38,702 nt of DNA from CAYTLW01 sp964438735. Its GTDB lineage: Bacteria; Myxococcota_A; UBA9042. Within the stretch, counting starts at the first letter, position 1. Every line of letters begins with the position of its first letter. The notes under the pieces were generated by a model. It was not told where the DNA came from. It saw nothing but the letters and a program-made list of their open reading frames with translations, and did no database searches. Location of the stretch: positions 1 through 38,702 of the forward strand of contig CAYTLW010000067.1 in assembly GCA_964438735.1 (NCBI GenBank). The letters are read 5' to 3'. The translations under genes and the position numbers were made by a program. Positions 18,284 through 25,874 of this stretch are shown one piece after another.

Positions 18284-21265
18284 ATGCGAGACCACCTGCG
18301 ATTTGACGACCGAGTTGCGCTCATCACCGGCGCTGGCAATGGACTGGGCAAGGCGCACGCCCTGCTCTTTGCGGCGCGTGGCGCCAAGGTCGTGGTCAAC
18401 GATCTGGGCGGTAGTCATACCGGCTCCGGGGCCAGCTCGGCGGCGGCCGATTTGGTGGTGGCCGAGATCAAGGAAGCCGGCGGCGAGGCGGTGGCCAACT
18501 ACGACTCGGTGGAGGATGGCGACAAGCTGGTCCAGACGGCCATGGACAACTACGGCCGCATCGACATCGTGGTCAACAACGCCGGCATCTTGCGCGATAC
18601 GAGTTTCGCCAAGCTGACCGAGGAGGACTGGGACCTCATCTACCGGGTGCATGTGCTGGGCTCCTTCCGCGTCACCCACGCCGCCTGGCCGCATATGCGA
18701 CAGGCACGGTATGGCCGGGTCGTCTTCACGGCCTCGGCGGCCGGCATCTACGGCAACTTCGGCCAGGCCAACTACGCCATGGCCAAGCTCGGCGTGGTCG
18801 GGCTGTGCAATACCCTGGCGCTCGAGGGCGGCGGGCGGAACATCCTGGTCAATACCATCGCGCCGCTGGCCGGTTCGCGCATGACCGAGACCATCTTGCC
18901 GCCAGCGATGGTCGAAGCGTTGGCGCCGGAGTATGTCAGCCCCCTGGTGGCCTGGCTGAGCCACGAGGATTGCCAGGCGAATGGCGGCCTGTATGAGGTC
19001 GGCGGCGGCTTCTTCGGCAAGCTGCGCTGGCAGCGGGCGGCCGGGCGCATGTACCGGGTCGGGCGCCCCATCTCCATCGAAGATGTGCAGCGCTCCTGGC
19101 CCGAGATCACCGATTTCGAGCACCCGACCCATCCCACCGACGTGAACGCCTCCCTGCAGCCGATCCTGGGCAATGTGCAGGAGGGGCCGAGCCTGGGTGG
19201 CAACGAGTTCATCGATCTCGACCTGGCCGTGGGCTACGAGTATCCACCCACGGAGACGAGCTACGACGAGCGCGACCTGGCGCTCTACGCGCTGGGCGTG
19301 GGCGCGGCCGACGACGCCGCCGACGGCCCCGAGCTGCAGACGGCCTACGAGCTGCACGGCGACGGCTTCCGCAGCCTGCCCACCTACGGCGTGGTGCCGG
19401 CCATCAACGCCATGCTGAGCCGGGCCAAGGATGGGCTGGAGACCCCCGGCCTGAACTTCGGCTTCGACCGGCTGCTGCATGGCGAGCAGCTGACCGAGAT
19501 CACCCGCCCGTTGCCGGCCTCGGCGACCCTGACCCACCACACCCGCATCACCGACATCTACGACAAGGGCAAACACGCCGTGGTCGTCTACGACACCCGC
19601 AGCCTGGACGAAGACGGCGACGAGCTGATCCGCAACCGCTTCAGCGCCGTCATCCGCGGCGCCGGTGGCTGGGGCGGCAAGCGCGGCGATCCGTTGGCCG
19701 ACGGCACGCCCCCCGAGCGGGAACCAGACGCCATTGTCGAGCAGAAGATCGGCGCCAACCAGGCCCTGCTCTACCGCCTGTCTGGTGACTGGAATCCCAT
19801 GCATGCCGACCCGGATATGGCCGTGGCGTTCGGCTTTGAGCGGCCCATCCTGCACGGGTTGTGCACCTTCGGGTACGCCGCCCGGCACGTCATCGGCGCC
19901 TTCTGTGACGGCGATCCGCGCTTCTTCAAGAACATCTGCGTGCGTTTTGCCGACAGCGTCTTCCCGGGCGAGACCCTGGTGACCGAGATGTGGCAGGAGT
20001 CCGATCTGCGCATCGTCTTCCGCACCACCGTCAAGGAGCGCGACGCCGAGGTACTCTCGCGGGCCAGCATCGAGCTCTACGCAGAGATCCCCAAGAAGGC
20101 GCCCAAGGCCGCGCCGGCGGCGGAAGAGGCCGCAGCACCCGTGAGCGCCGAGCCGGTCAGCGCCGACGTCTTCAACGCCATCAGCGCCTGGCTGGCCGAC
20201 GACCCGGCCCTGGCCGCCAAGGTCAAGACCGATTACGTCTTCGAGCTCAAGGATCCCGACTCGGCCTGGACCCTGGACATGCGCGCTGCGCCAGGTTCGG
20301 TCACTGCCGGCGGTGGCAAGGCGGCCTGCGTGCTGGAGATGAGCGACTCGGACTTCATGGATATGTGCACCGGCAAGGCCGACCCGCAGCAGCTCTACTT
20401 CGGCGGCAAGATGAAGATCTCGGGCAACGTGATGGCCTCGCAGAAGCTCGAGTTCCTGCAGAAGCTGGACCCAGAACGAGTCCATACAGCGGCGCAAGCT
20501 CGCGCCGGAAGCGGAGGAGCGGCACCAGCACCCGCCGCGCCAACCGGCCCCACCAGCGCCGGCGTCTTCGGCGCCATCGCAGGCTATGTGGCCGGACATC
20601 CCGAGCTGGTCGCCAAGGTGGGCTGCGTCTACCAATTCCACCTGCGCGATCCGGAGAGCATCTGGACCCTGGACCTCAAGAACGGCGCCGGCGCCTGCGT
20701 GCCGGGCAGCGAGCCCAAAGCCGAGTGCACCCTGGACCTCTCCGACGCGGACTTCATGGACATGACCGGCGGCAAAGCCGACCCACAGCAGCTGTATTTC
20801 GGCGGCAAGCTCAAGATCACCGGCAACGTGATGGCGTCCCAGAAGCTGGAGTTCCTCTCGCAGCTGGATCCATCCGAGTTCGAGAGCGCCGCCGCGCGGG
20901 CCCCGGCACCTGTGGCGGCGGCGCCGACAGAGGAGAGCGAGCCCCAGAGTCCAGCCCTCTTCGCAGCCCTGGCCGACCGGCTCGCGGCGGACGCGGGCAT
21001 CGCGGCCGAGGTGGCGGCGTTGATCCAGTTCAAGATCGCCGAGCCCGATGGCGCCTGGGTTGTCGACCTGCGACCGCATGAGGGGTCGGTGACAGAGGGC
21101 GAGGCGGCGGACGTGGACGCGGTGCTGTCGCTGGCTGAAGAGGATTTGGTGGCGTTGGCGAAGGAAGAAGCGACGGCTCGGGATCTGTTCCAGCGGGGCA
21201 AGCTGGCGGTGGATGGTGACGTGGCCGTGGCTCGGAAGTTGGGTTTCTTGAACGGCCTCGTGTAG
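18284..21265 (+). CDS. Multifunctional beta-oxidation enzyme type 2 (SDR + hydratase 2) with three SCP2 domains
   Basis: A 993-residue protein starting at ATG 18284, preceded by GAGGG (18275-18279). Residues 1-300 are a short-chain dehydrogenase with TGAGNGLG (15-22), NNAG and the YxxxK pair Tyr164/Lys168, expected to oxidise (3R)-hydroxyacyl-CoA. Residues about 320-610 are a double-hotdog 2-enoyl-CoA hydratase 2. Its marker strings are YALGVGA, LHGEQ, GGWGGKR and the active-site motif SGDWNPMH (500-507; Asp502, His507), followed by RPILHGLCTFG. Three SCP2 sterol/lipid-carrier domains follow at about 625-730, 757-863 and 888-993. The first two are a recent duplication sharing KADPQQLYFGGK and GNVMASQKLEFL; the third is divergent and lacks these. 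The layout matches animal HSD17B4 but with three SCP2 units instead of one. It probably forms an operon with the thiolase 55 bases downstream. Confidence 0.95.
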   Translation: MRDHLRFDDRVALITGAGNGLGKAHALLFAARGAKVVVNDLGGSHTGSGASSAAADLVVAEIKEAGGEAVANYDSVEDGDKLVQTAMDNYGRIDIVVNNAGILRDTSFAKLTEEDWDLIYRVHVLGSFRVTHAAWPHMRQARYGRVVFTASAAGIYGNFGQANYAMAKLGVVGLCNTLALEGGGRNILVNTIAPLAGSRMTETILPPAMVEALAPEYVSPLVAWLSHEDCQANGGLYEVGGGFFGKLRWQRAAGRMYRVGRPISIEDVQRSWPEITDFEHPTHPTDVNASLQPILGNVQEGPSLGGNEFIDLDLAVGYEYPPTETSYDERDLALYALGVGAADDAADGPELQTAYELHGDGFRSLPTYGVVPAINAMLSRAKDGLETPGLNFGFDRLLHGEQLTEITRPLPASATLTHHTRITDIYDKGKHAVVVYDTRSLDEDGDELIRNRFSAVIRGAGGWGGKRGDPLADGTPPEREPDAIVEQKIGANQALLYRLSGDWNPMHADPDMAVAFGFERPILHGLCTFGYAARHVIGAFCDGDPRFFKNICVRFADSVFPGETLVTEMWQESDLRIVFRTTVKERDAEVLSRASIELYAEIPKKAPKAAPAAEEAAAPVSAEPVSADVFNAISAWLADDPALAAKVKTDYVFELKDPDSAWTLDMRAAPGSVTAGGGKAACVLEMSDSDFMDMCTGKADPQQLYFGGKMKISGNVMASQKLEFLQKLDPERVHTAAQARAGSGGAAPAPAAPTGPTSAGVFGAIAGYVAGHPELVAKVGCVYQFHLRDPESIWTLDLKNGAGACVPGSEPKAECTLDLSDADFMDMTGGKADPQQLYFGGKLKITGNVMASQKLEFLSQLDPSEFESAAARAPAPVAAAPTEESEPQSPALFAALADRLAADAGIAAEVAALIQFKIAEPDGAWVVDLRPHEGSVTEGEAADVDAVLSLAEEDLVALAKEEATARDLFQRGKLAVDGDVAVARKLGFLNGLV

Positions 21266-21272
21266 CGGCAGC

Positions 21273-21302
21273 GGGCACGGGCACGGGCACGGGCACGGGC
21301 AC
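21273..21302 (+). repeat. GGGCAC hexanucleotide microsatellite, five copies
   Basis: Five perfect copies of GGGCAC fill most of the 55-base spacer between the two beta-oxidation genes and end 5 bases before the thiolase ribosome-binding site. Slippage would change spacer length but not a reading frame. Confidence 0.9.
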
Positions 21303-21320
21303 GGAGGAAGGGAGAAGCAA

Positions 21321-22502
21321 ATGACACAGAAGGTCATCGTCCTCGGCGTAGGCATGGTCAAGTTCGCCAAACCCGGCGCCAGCGAGGATTACAACGTCAT
21401 GGCCGGCAAAGCCGGCGCCGCTGCCCTCGAGGACGCCGGCGTGGCCTACGATCAGGTCAAGCAGGCCTACGCAGGCTATGTCTACGGCGACAGCACCTGC
21501 GGCCAGCGCTCCATCTACAGCCTGGGGCTGACCGGCATCCCGGTCTTCAACGTCAACAACAACTGCTCGACCGGCTCATCTGCGCTGATGCTCGGCAGGC
21601 AGGCGGTGGCGGGCGGCCTTGCCGACTGCGTGCTCGTGGTCGGCTTCGAACAGATGGAGAAGGGCGCCCTGGGCTCCAAGTTCAACGACCGCACCAACCC
21701 CCTGGACCGCCACGCCGGCCTGATGAACGACGTGCAGGGCTTCACCCAGGCCCCGCCCGCGGCGCAGATGTTCGGCGGCGCCGGGCGCGAGTATCGCTGG
21801 CGTTGGGGCACGAAACGGGAGACGTTCGGCAAGATCTCGGTCAAGTCGCGCGACCATGCCAGCCGCAATCCCTACGCCCTCTTCGACAAACCCATGACCT
21901 TGGAGCAGGTGATGGGTTCGCCCGAGGTCTTCGACCCGCTGACCCGCTTCCAGTGCTGTCCGCCCACCTGCGGCGCGGCGGCGGCGGTCCTGTGTTCAGA
22001 GGAATTCGCCACCAAGCTGGGCCGCACCGACGAGGTCTGGATCGCCGGGCAGTCCATGCGCACGGACTATTCGTCGAGCTTTGACGAGGCCTCGATGATC
22101 AAGATGTGCGGCTACGATATGGCCGTGACCGCAGCCCGCGACGTCTACGAGGCCACCGGAATCGGCCCCGAAGACGTGGACGTCATCGAGCTGCACGACT
22201 GCTTCACCGCCAACGAGCTGCTGACCTATGAGGCGCTGGGACTCTGCGGTGAAGGGGAAGCCGAGGCGTTCATCGAGGCCGGCGACAACACCTACGGCGG
22301 CCGCTACGTGACCAATCCATCCGGCGGCCTGCTGTCCAAGGGGCATCCGCTGGGCGCCACCGGGCTGGCCCAGTGCACCGAGCTGGTCTGGCATCTGCGC
22401 GACCAGGCGGGTGAGCGCCAGGTGGAGGGCGCGCGCATCGCGCTGCAGCACAACCTGGGCCTGGGTGGTGCCTGCGTGATCACCATGTATCGGCGCGGCT
22501 GA
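21321..22502 (+). CDS. SCPx-type 3-ketoacyl-CoA thiolase
   Basis: A 393-residue thiolase, strongly like the thiolase half of animal sterol carrier protein X. It shares GYVYGDSTCGQR, TGIPVFNVNNNCSTGS, VIELHDCFTANELLTYEALG, NTYGG and GHPLGATGLAQC. Predicted catalytic residues are Cys82 (nucleophile), His292 in HDCF and His342 in GHPLG. The enzyme cleaves 3-ketoacyl-CoA, in animals with preference for branched-chain or sterol side-chain substrates. Unlike animal SCPx it has no SCP2 tail; the SCP2 domains are instead on the upstream multifunctional enzyme. ATG 21321 has AAGGGAG (21308-21314). The pair would supply hydration, dehydrogenation and thiolysis. The first step, acyl-CoA dehydrogenase or oxidase, is not in this window. 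Convergent with the glycerophosphodiesterase, 13 bases apart. Confidence 0.95.
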   Translation: MTQKVIVLGVGMVKFAKPGASEDYNVMAGKAGAAALEDAGVAYDQVKQAYAGYVYGDSTCGQRSIYSLGLTGIPVFNVNNNCSTGSSALMLGRQAVAGGLADCVLVVGFEQMEKGALGSKFNDRTNPLDRHAGLMNDVQGFTQAPPAAQMFGGAGREYRWRWGTKRETFGKISVKSRDHASRNPYALFDKPMTLEQVMGSPEVFDPLTRFQCCPPTCGAAAAVLCSEEFATKLGRTDEVWIAGQSMRTDYSSSFDEASMIKMCGYDMAVTAARDVYEATGIGPEDVDVIELHDCFTANELLTYEALGLCGEGEAEAFIEAGDNTYGGRYVTNPSGGLLSKGHPLGATGLAQCTELVWHLRDQAGERQVEGARIALQHNLGLGGACVITMYRRG

Positions 22503-22515
22503 CAGACGACGAAGC

Positions 22516-23373
22516 CTACTCCAGCAGCTCCAGCGCCACCTTCGGCCGGTCGGTGATCACCGCGTCCACGCCCCATTGAATCAATCGCCGCATGTCGTCT
22601 TCCACGTTCACCGTAAAGACGAACACGTGCAGCCCGCGCGCGTGGGCCATGCGCACGAAGCGGACGTCGATGCTGCGAAACGAGACGCCGATACCCTGGG
22701 CGCGGGCGGTCAGGGCTTTGTCCAGCAGGTCCTGCCGACCCGGCCGATCGGCGGGCACGTCGCGCCAGAGCAATACCGTTGGCAGGCGCGGCTCGACCCG
22801 GGCAATGCCCCAGATGGCGCGGGCGTCGAAGGAGAAGATGGTCACATCCGAGGGCCGGACCTTCTGCTTCTTGAGCGCGTCGATCACGTCGCTGGCCATG
22901 CCGCTGGCCTTGATCTCGATGATCAATCGAATCTTGCCCCGCACCAGGGCCAGCGCCTCTTCCAGGGTCGGCACCCGCTCGCTCTTGAACGTCGGCCCTT
23001 TCCACGAGCCGGCATCCAGCTTCTGCAACTCCGCCGCGGTCAACTCGCTCACCAGCCCCTTGCCATTGGTGGTCCGTTCGAGCGTGTCGTCGTGCATCAG
23101 CACCGGCACCCGATCCCGACTCAGGTGCACGTCGCATTCGGCCATGGCCGCGCCCGAGGCGATGGCCAGCCGATAGGCCACCAGGGTGTTCTCCGGCGCT
23201 ACGGCGGACGCCCCGCGATGGGCGACCACGAGCGGGCGGGAGCGCACGAAGGCGCCATCCATCACCGCGCCGCTGGACAGGGTGGCACAGCCCGCCAGCA
23301 TCGCCACCAGGCAACAGACCACCGCCAGGCCAGCGGCATCACGACGGGGCAATAGGAACTGAAACACAGTCAT
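22516..23373 (-). CDS. Glycerophosphodiester phosphodiesterase lipoprotein
   Basis: A 285-residue protein of the GDPD TIM-barrel family. It hydrolyses glycerophosphodiesters to glycerol-3-phosphate and an alcohol, and is likely periplasmic-facing. ATG at 23373 gives a signal peptide with lipobox LAGC (Cys29). Catalytic residues are in place: AHRG with His52 and Arg53, APENT with Glu61, ECDVH with Glu79 and Asp81, and MHDD with His94. Length is normal. The start codon overlaps the stop of a small upstream frame as ATGA, which suggests translational coupling. It could feed on lipids released by the patatin enzyme nearby, but that is inference. Confidence 0.93.
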   Translation of the reverse strand: MTVFQFLLPRRDAAGLAVVCCLVAMLAGCATLSSGAVMDGAFVRSRPLVVAHRGASAVAPENTLVAYRLAIASGAAMAECDVHLSRDRVPVLMHDDTLERTTNGKGLVSELTAAELQKLDAGSWKGPTFKSERVPTLEEALALVRGKIRLIIEIKASGMASDVIDALKKQKVRPSDVTIFSFDARAIWGIARVEPRLPTVLLWRDVPADRPGRQDLLDKALTARAQGIGVSFRSIDVRFVRMAHARGLHVFVFTVNVEDDMRRLIQWGVDAVITDRPKVALELLE

Positions 23374-23495
23374 CGACCCCAAGCATCCCCATCGGCGCAC
23401 CAGACAGTGACCAGCTCGCGCACCGCCTCCACCACGGGCTTCTGCGGGTTGTCGTAGTTTGCCAGCCATCCGTCGACTTCAGGATCGCGATTCAT
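23370..23495 (-). pseudogene. N-terminal fragment of a DUF1801-like protein, coupled to GDPD
   Basis: ATG at 23495 encodes 41 residues (MNRDPEVDGWLANYDNPQKP, then VVEAVRELV). This looks like the opening of DUF1801/YdhG-type proteins, usually 110-140 residues. The similarity stops after VRELV, and the frame ends at a TGA that overlaps the GDPD start codon (ATGA). The rest of the domain is absent. Either it is a decayed remnant joined to GDPD, or a real short coupling peptide. The family assignment rests on a short match only. Confidence 0.45.
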
Positions 23496-23570
23496 GGCGC
23501 GAGGGTAGCGCCTGGCGGACCTCTGGTGAAGCGCGGATTTCAGCTGACCCATCCGGGGCGACCCCACGCA

Positions 23571-23606
23571 TTTTTACTCAGTTTTTCCAAATATATAGGG
23601 AGCGCT
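23571..23606. promoter_or_regulatory. AT-rich promoter-like patch upstream of the SulP gene
   Basis: A short run of T and A tracts with TATATA (about 23590-23596) stands out from the GC-rich surroundings. It lies in the 186-base divergent region between the GDPD unit and the SulP gene. No clean -35/-10 pair can be assigned. Confidence 0.3.
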
Positions 23607-23681
23607 CCCTTCACCCGCCCCGGGTCCCTGGCGACACTGCGCGACGCGGCTGCTATGTTCCGCCCCCGACAGGAGCACTCG

Positions 23682-25322
23682 ATGGACGCAGACAAGACCA
23701 AAACAGGGCCACTGGCCCACCTCAAGGGCGATCTGCTCGGCGGCATCACCGCCGGCATCGTCGCCCTGCCCCTGGCCCTGGGCTTCGGTGTCGCCTCGGG
23801 CATCGAAGGCGGCGCCGCGGCGGGCCTTTACGGCGCCATTGCCATCGGTGTGCTGGCCGCCATGTTCGGCGGCACGCCCACCCAGGTCTCGGGACCCACC
23901 GGCCCCATGACCGTGGTGGTCGCCGGACTGGCCGCCTCCATGGGCGACATCCGCTACATCTTCCTGGCAGTGATCCTCGGCGGCGTGGTGCAGATTGTGC
24001 TCGGCGTCCTGCGCATGGGCCGAGTGGTCCATTACGTGCCCTACCCCGTGGTATCCGGCTTCATGACCGGCATCGGGGCCATCATCATTGCCTTGCAGCT
24101 GCCGGTGATGCTCGGCGCCGACCCGGTCAAGAGCCCCATCGACGCCCTGGCCGGCCTGCTGGAGTTCATCCCCGAGACCCATCTTGTGACCCTGCTGCTG
24201 GCCCTGGGCACCATCGCGATCGTGTACATCTCGCCGCGAATCACGCGCGCCATCCCCGGCTCACTGGCTGCCCTCATCATCGGCACACTCGCCGCAGTGC
24301 TGTTGGATCTGGACGTCGAGACCATCTCGTCCATCCCCGCCGGCCTGCCGCAGCTGAACATCCCGCCGCTCGGCGTCGAGGCGCTCAAAGCGGCGATCCC
24401 GGCCGCCATCGTGCTCGGCGTGCTCGGCAGCGTGGACTCGCTGCTGACCTCCCTGGTGGCCGACCGCATCACCGAGACCCGTCACAACAGCGACCGCGAA
24501 CTCCTCGGCCAGGGACTGGGCAACATCGCCGCCGGCCTGATCGGCGGCCTGCCCGGTGCCGGCGCGACCATGCGTACGGTCATCAATGTGCAATCCGGCG
24601 GCAGAACCCGCCTGTCGGGTGTCGTGCACGGGCTCCTGCTGCTGGGCGTGCTGCTCGGCCTGGCGCCCCTGGCCCAGCTCATCCCCCTGGGCGTGCTGGC
24701 CGGCATTCTGGTCACCGTCGGCATCGGAATCCTCGACTACCGCGGCCTGCGCGACCTGCTGCACGTGCCGCGCGGCGACGCCATGGTGATGCTGGTGGTG
24801 CTGGCCCTGACCGTCTTCGTCGACCTGATGTGGGCCGTCGGTGTCGGCGTGGTGTGCTCGAGTTTCCTGGTGGTCAAGCGCATGGCCGACGAGGCGCCGG
24901 CGGAACCGGGCGGCGCCGGCCACCTGCACCCTGAGGTCCACGACGCCTTCCACGAAGAGCCTGGCATGGGCGTCGTCCGGGTGCGCGAGTCGCTCTTCTT
25001 CGGCAACGCCCGGCTGCTCGAAGAGTCTCTGTCGCACGTGCACGAACACGAAGCCGTCATCGTCTCGCTGCGCGACCTGCAGTTCCTCGACCAGTCCGGT
25101 GCCTACGAGCTCGGTGACGCCCTCAAGCGAGTGCATGACCGCGGCGTGCACGTCTACCTGGCCGATCTGCAGCCGGCGACCGCCAAACTGCTGGAGCGGC
25201 TGAAGATCGCGCCGGGCATCATCGCATCGGAGCATATCGTCACGTCGGCCGAGGAGGCCCGCGCGGCGATTGAGCTCACCGCGCGTCGTCGCACCGGCGA
25301 GCCGAGCCCGACCGTGGCCTGA
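23682..25322 (+). CDS. SulP-family anion transporter with STAS domain
   Basis: A 546-residue inner-membrane protein of the SulP/SLC26 family, which move sulfate, bicarbonate, dicarboxylates or other anions. ATG 23682 is chosen because AGGAG (23671-23675) is well spaced; the frame stays open upstream but crosses the promoter region. The N-terminal motif GDLLGGITAGIVALPLALGFG and the GGTPTQVSGPTGPMTVVVA string mark the transport core, with about ten or more hydrophobic segments to residue ~400. The C-terminal ~120 residues are a STAS domain (VIVSLRDLQFLDQSGAYELG) whose Ser in DQSG is the usual phosphorylatable position. The substrate cannot be read from sequence. Confidence 0.93.
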   Translation: MDADKTKTGPLAHLKGDLLGGITAGIVALPLALGFGVASGIEGGAAAGLYGAIAIGVLAAMFGGTPTQVSGPTGPMTVVVAGLAASMGDIRYIFLAVILGGVVQIVLGVLRMGRVVHYVPYPVVSGFMTGIGAIIIALQLPVMLGADPVKSPIDALAGLLEFIPETHLVTLLLALGTIAIVYISPRITRAIPGSLAALIIGTLAAVLLDLDVETISSIPAGLPQLNIPPLGVEALKAAIPAAIVLGVLGSVDSLLTSLVADRITETRHNSDRELLGQGLGNIAAGLIGGLPGAGATMRTVINVQSGGRTRLSGVVHGLLLLGVLLGLAPLAQLIPLGVLAGILVTVGIGILDYRGLRDLLHVPRGDAMVMLVVLALTVFVDLMWAVGVGVVCSSFLVVKRMADEAPAEPGGAGHLHPEVHDAFHEEPGMGVVRVRESLFFGNARLLEESLSHVHEHEAVIVSLRDLQFLDQSGAYELGDALKRVHDRGVHVYLADLQPATAKLLERLKIAPGIIASEHIVTSAEEARAAIELTARRRTGEPSPTVA

Positions 25323-25389
25323 GCTCGCTCGCAGACTTCGGGCCGTCCCGCGACATCGATCACGAACGCTGAAGTGACGCGCTGACGAG

Positions 25390-25869
25390 CTACCAGACCT
25401 CGACGATCTCCCACTCACGCTGTCGGGCACCAACGCCGACGCTCACCTCGTCATCCACGGCGCGGCCCAACAGCGCCCGGCCGAGCGGCGCCTTGAGCGT
25501 CACCACGTGCACCGACTCGCCGGCCGCCTCCAGCCGCTCGCCGCTGCCAAAAGGCGCCACAAAGACCGTCATCTGATCGTCATCGGCCGCCAACGCCACC
25601 AGCGCACCGGGTCGAATCGCCTCCGGATCGGCCACCGGCGGCTGCCAGAAGTGGTACTGCGACAGCACCTTCCGCAGCTCCTCGATGCGATCGCTGGCCC
25701 CGGCGGCGACGTAGCTCATCTCCAGGCCACGGGTGTCGTACTTATCCTCTGCGCGCGCCTCCTCGTGGGTCGCCGACTGCTGGGCATGGGTGATCAGCGT
25801 GCGCGCACCCTCGATCTGGCGCTCCAGGCTGGCCACCAGGGCCTCGATGACGGCTTCTTTGGCGACCAT
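25390..25869 (-). CDS. GreA/GreB-family transcript cleavage factor
   Basis: A 159-residue protein with an N-terminal coiled coil (residues about 1-75) carrying acidic residues near its tip (EEARAEDKYDTRG). Its C-terminal FKBP-like domain has the GreA/B signature APLGRALLGRAVDDEV. Known family members bind the RNA polymerase secondary channel and stimulate cleavage of backtracked transcripts. The tip differs from canonical E. coli GreA, so it may be one of the lineage-specific Gre paralogues. ATG 25869 lies 5 bases after the stop of the upstream lipoprotein gene, implying co-transcription. That partnership is unexpected and may only be positional. Confidence 0.85.
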   Translation of the reverse strand: MVAKEAVIEALVASLERQIEGARTLITHAQQSATHEEARAEDKYDTRGLEMSYVAAGASDRIEELRKVLSQYHFWQPPVADPEAIRPGALVALAADDDQMTVFVAPFGSGERLEAAGESVHVVTLKAPLGRALLGRAVDDEVSVGVGARQREWEIVEVW

Positions 25870-25874
25870 GACCC

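Noticed and set aside
18248..21370. Minus-strand open frame of about 1,040 codons opposite the beta-oxidation operon
   Set aside because: It is the complement of a gene with complete SDR, hydratase 2 and SCP2 motifs. High GC removes stop codons from the other strand, and the translation has no family-like sequence.
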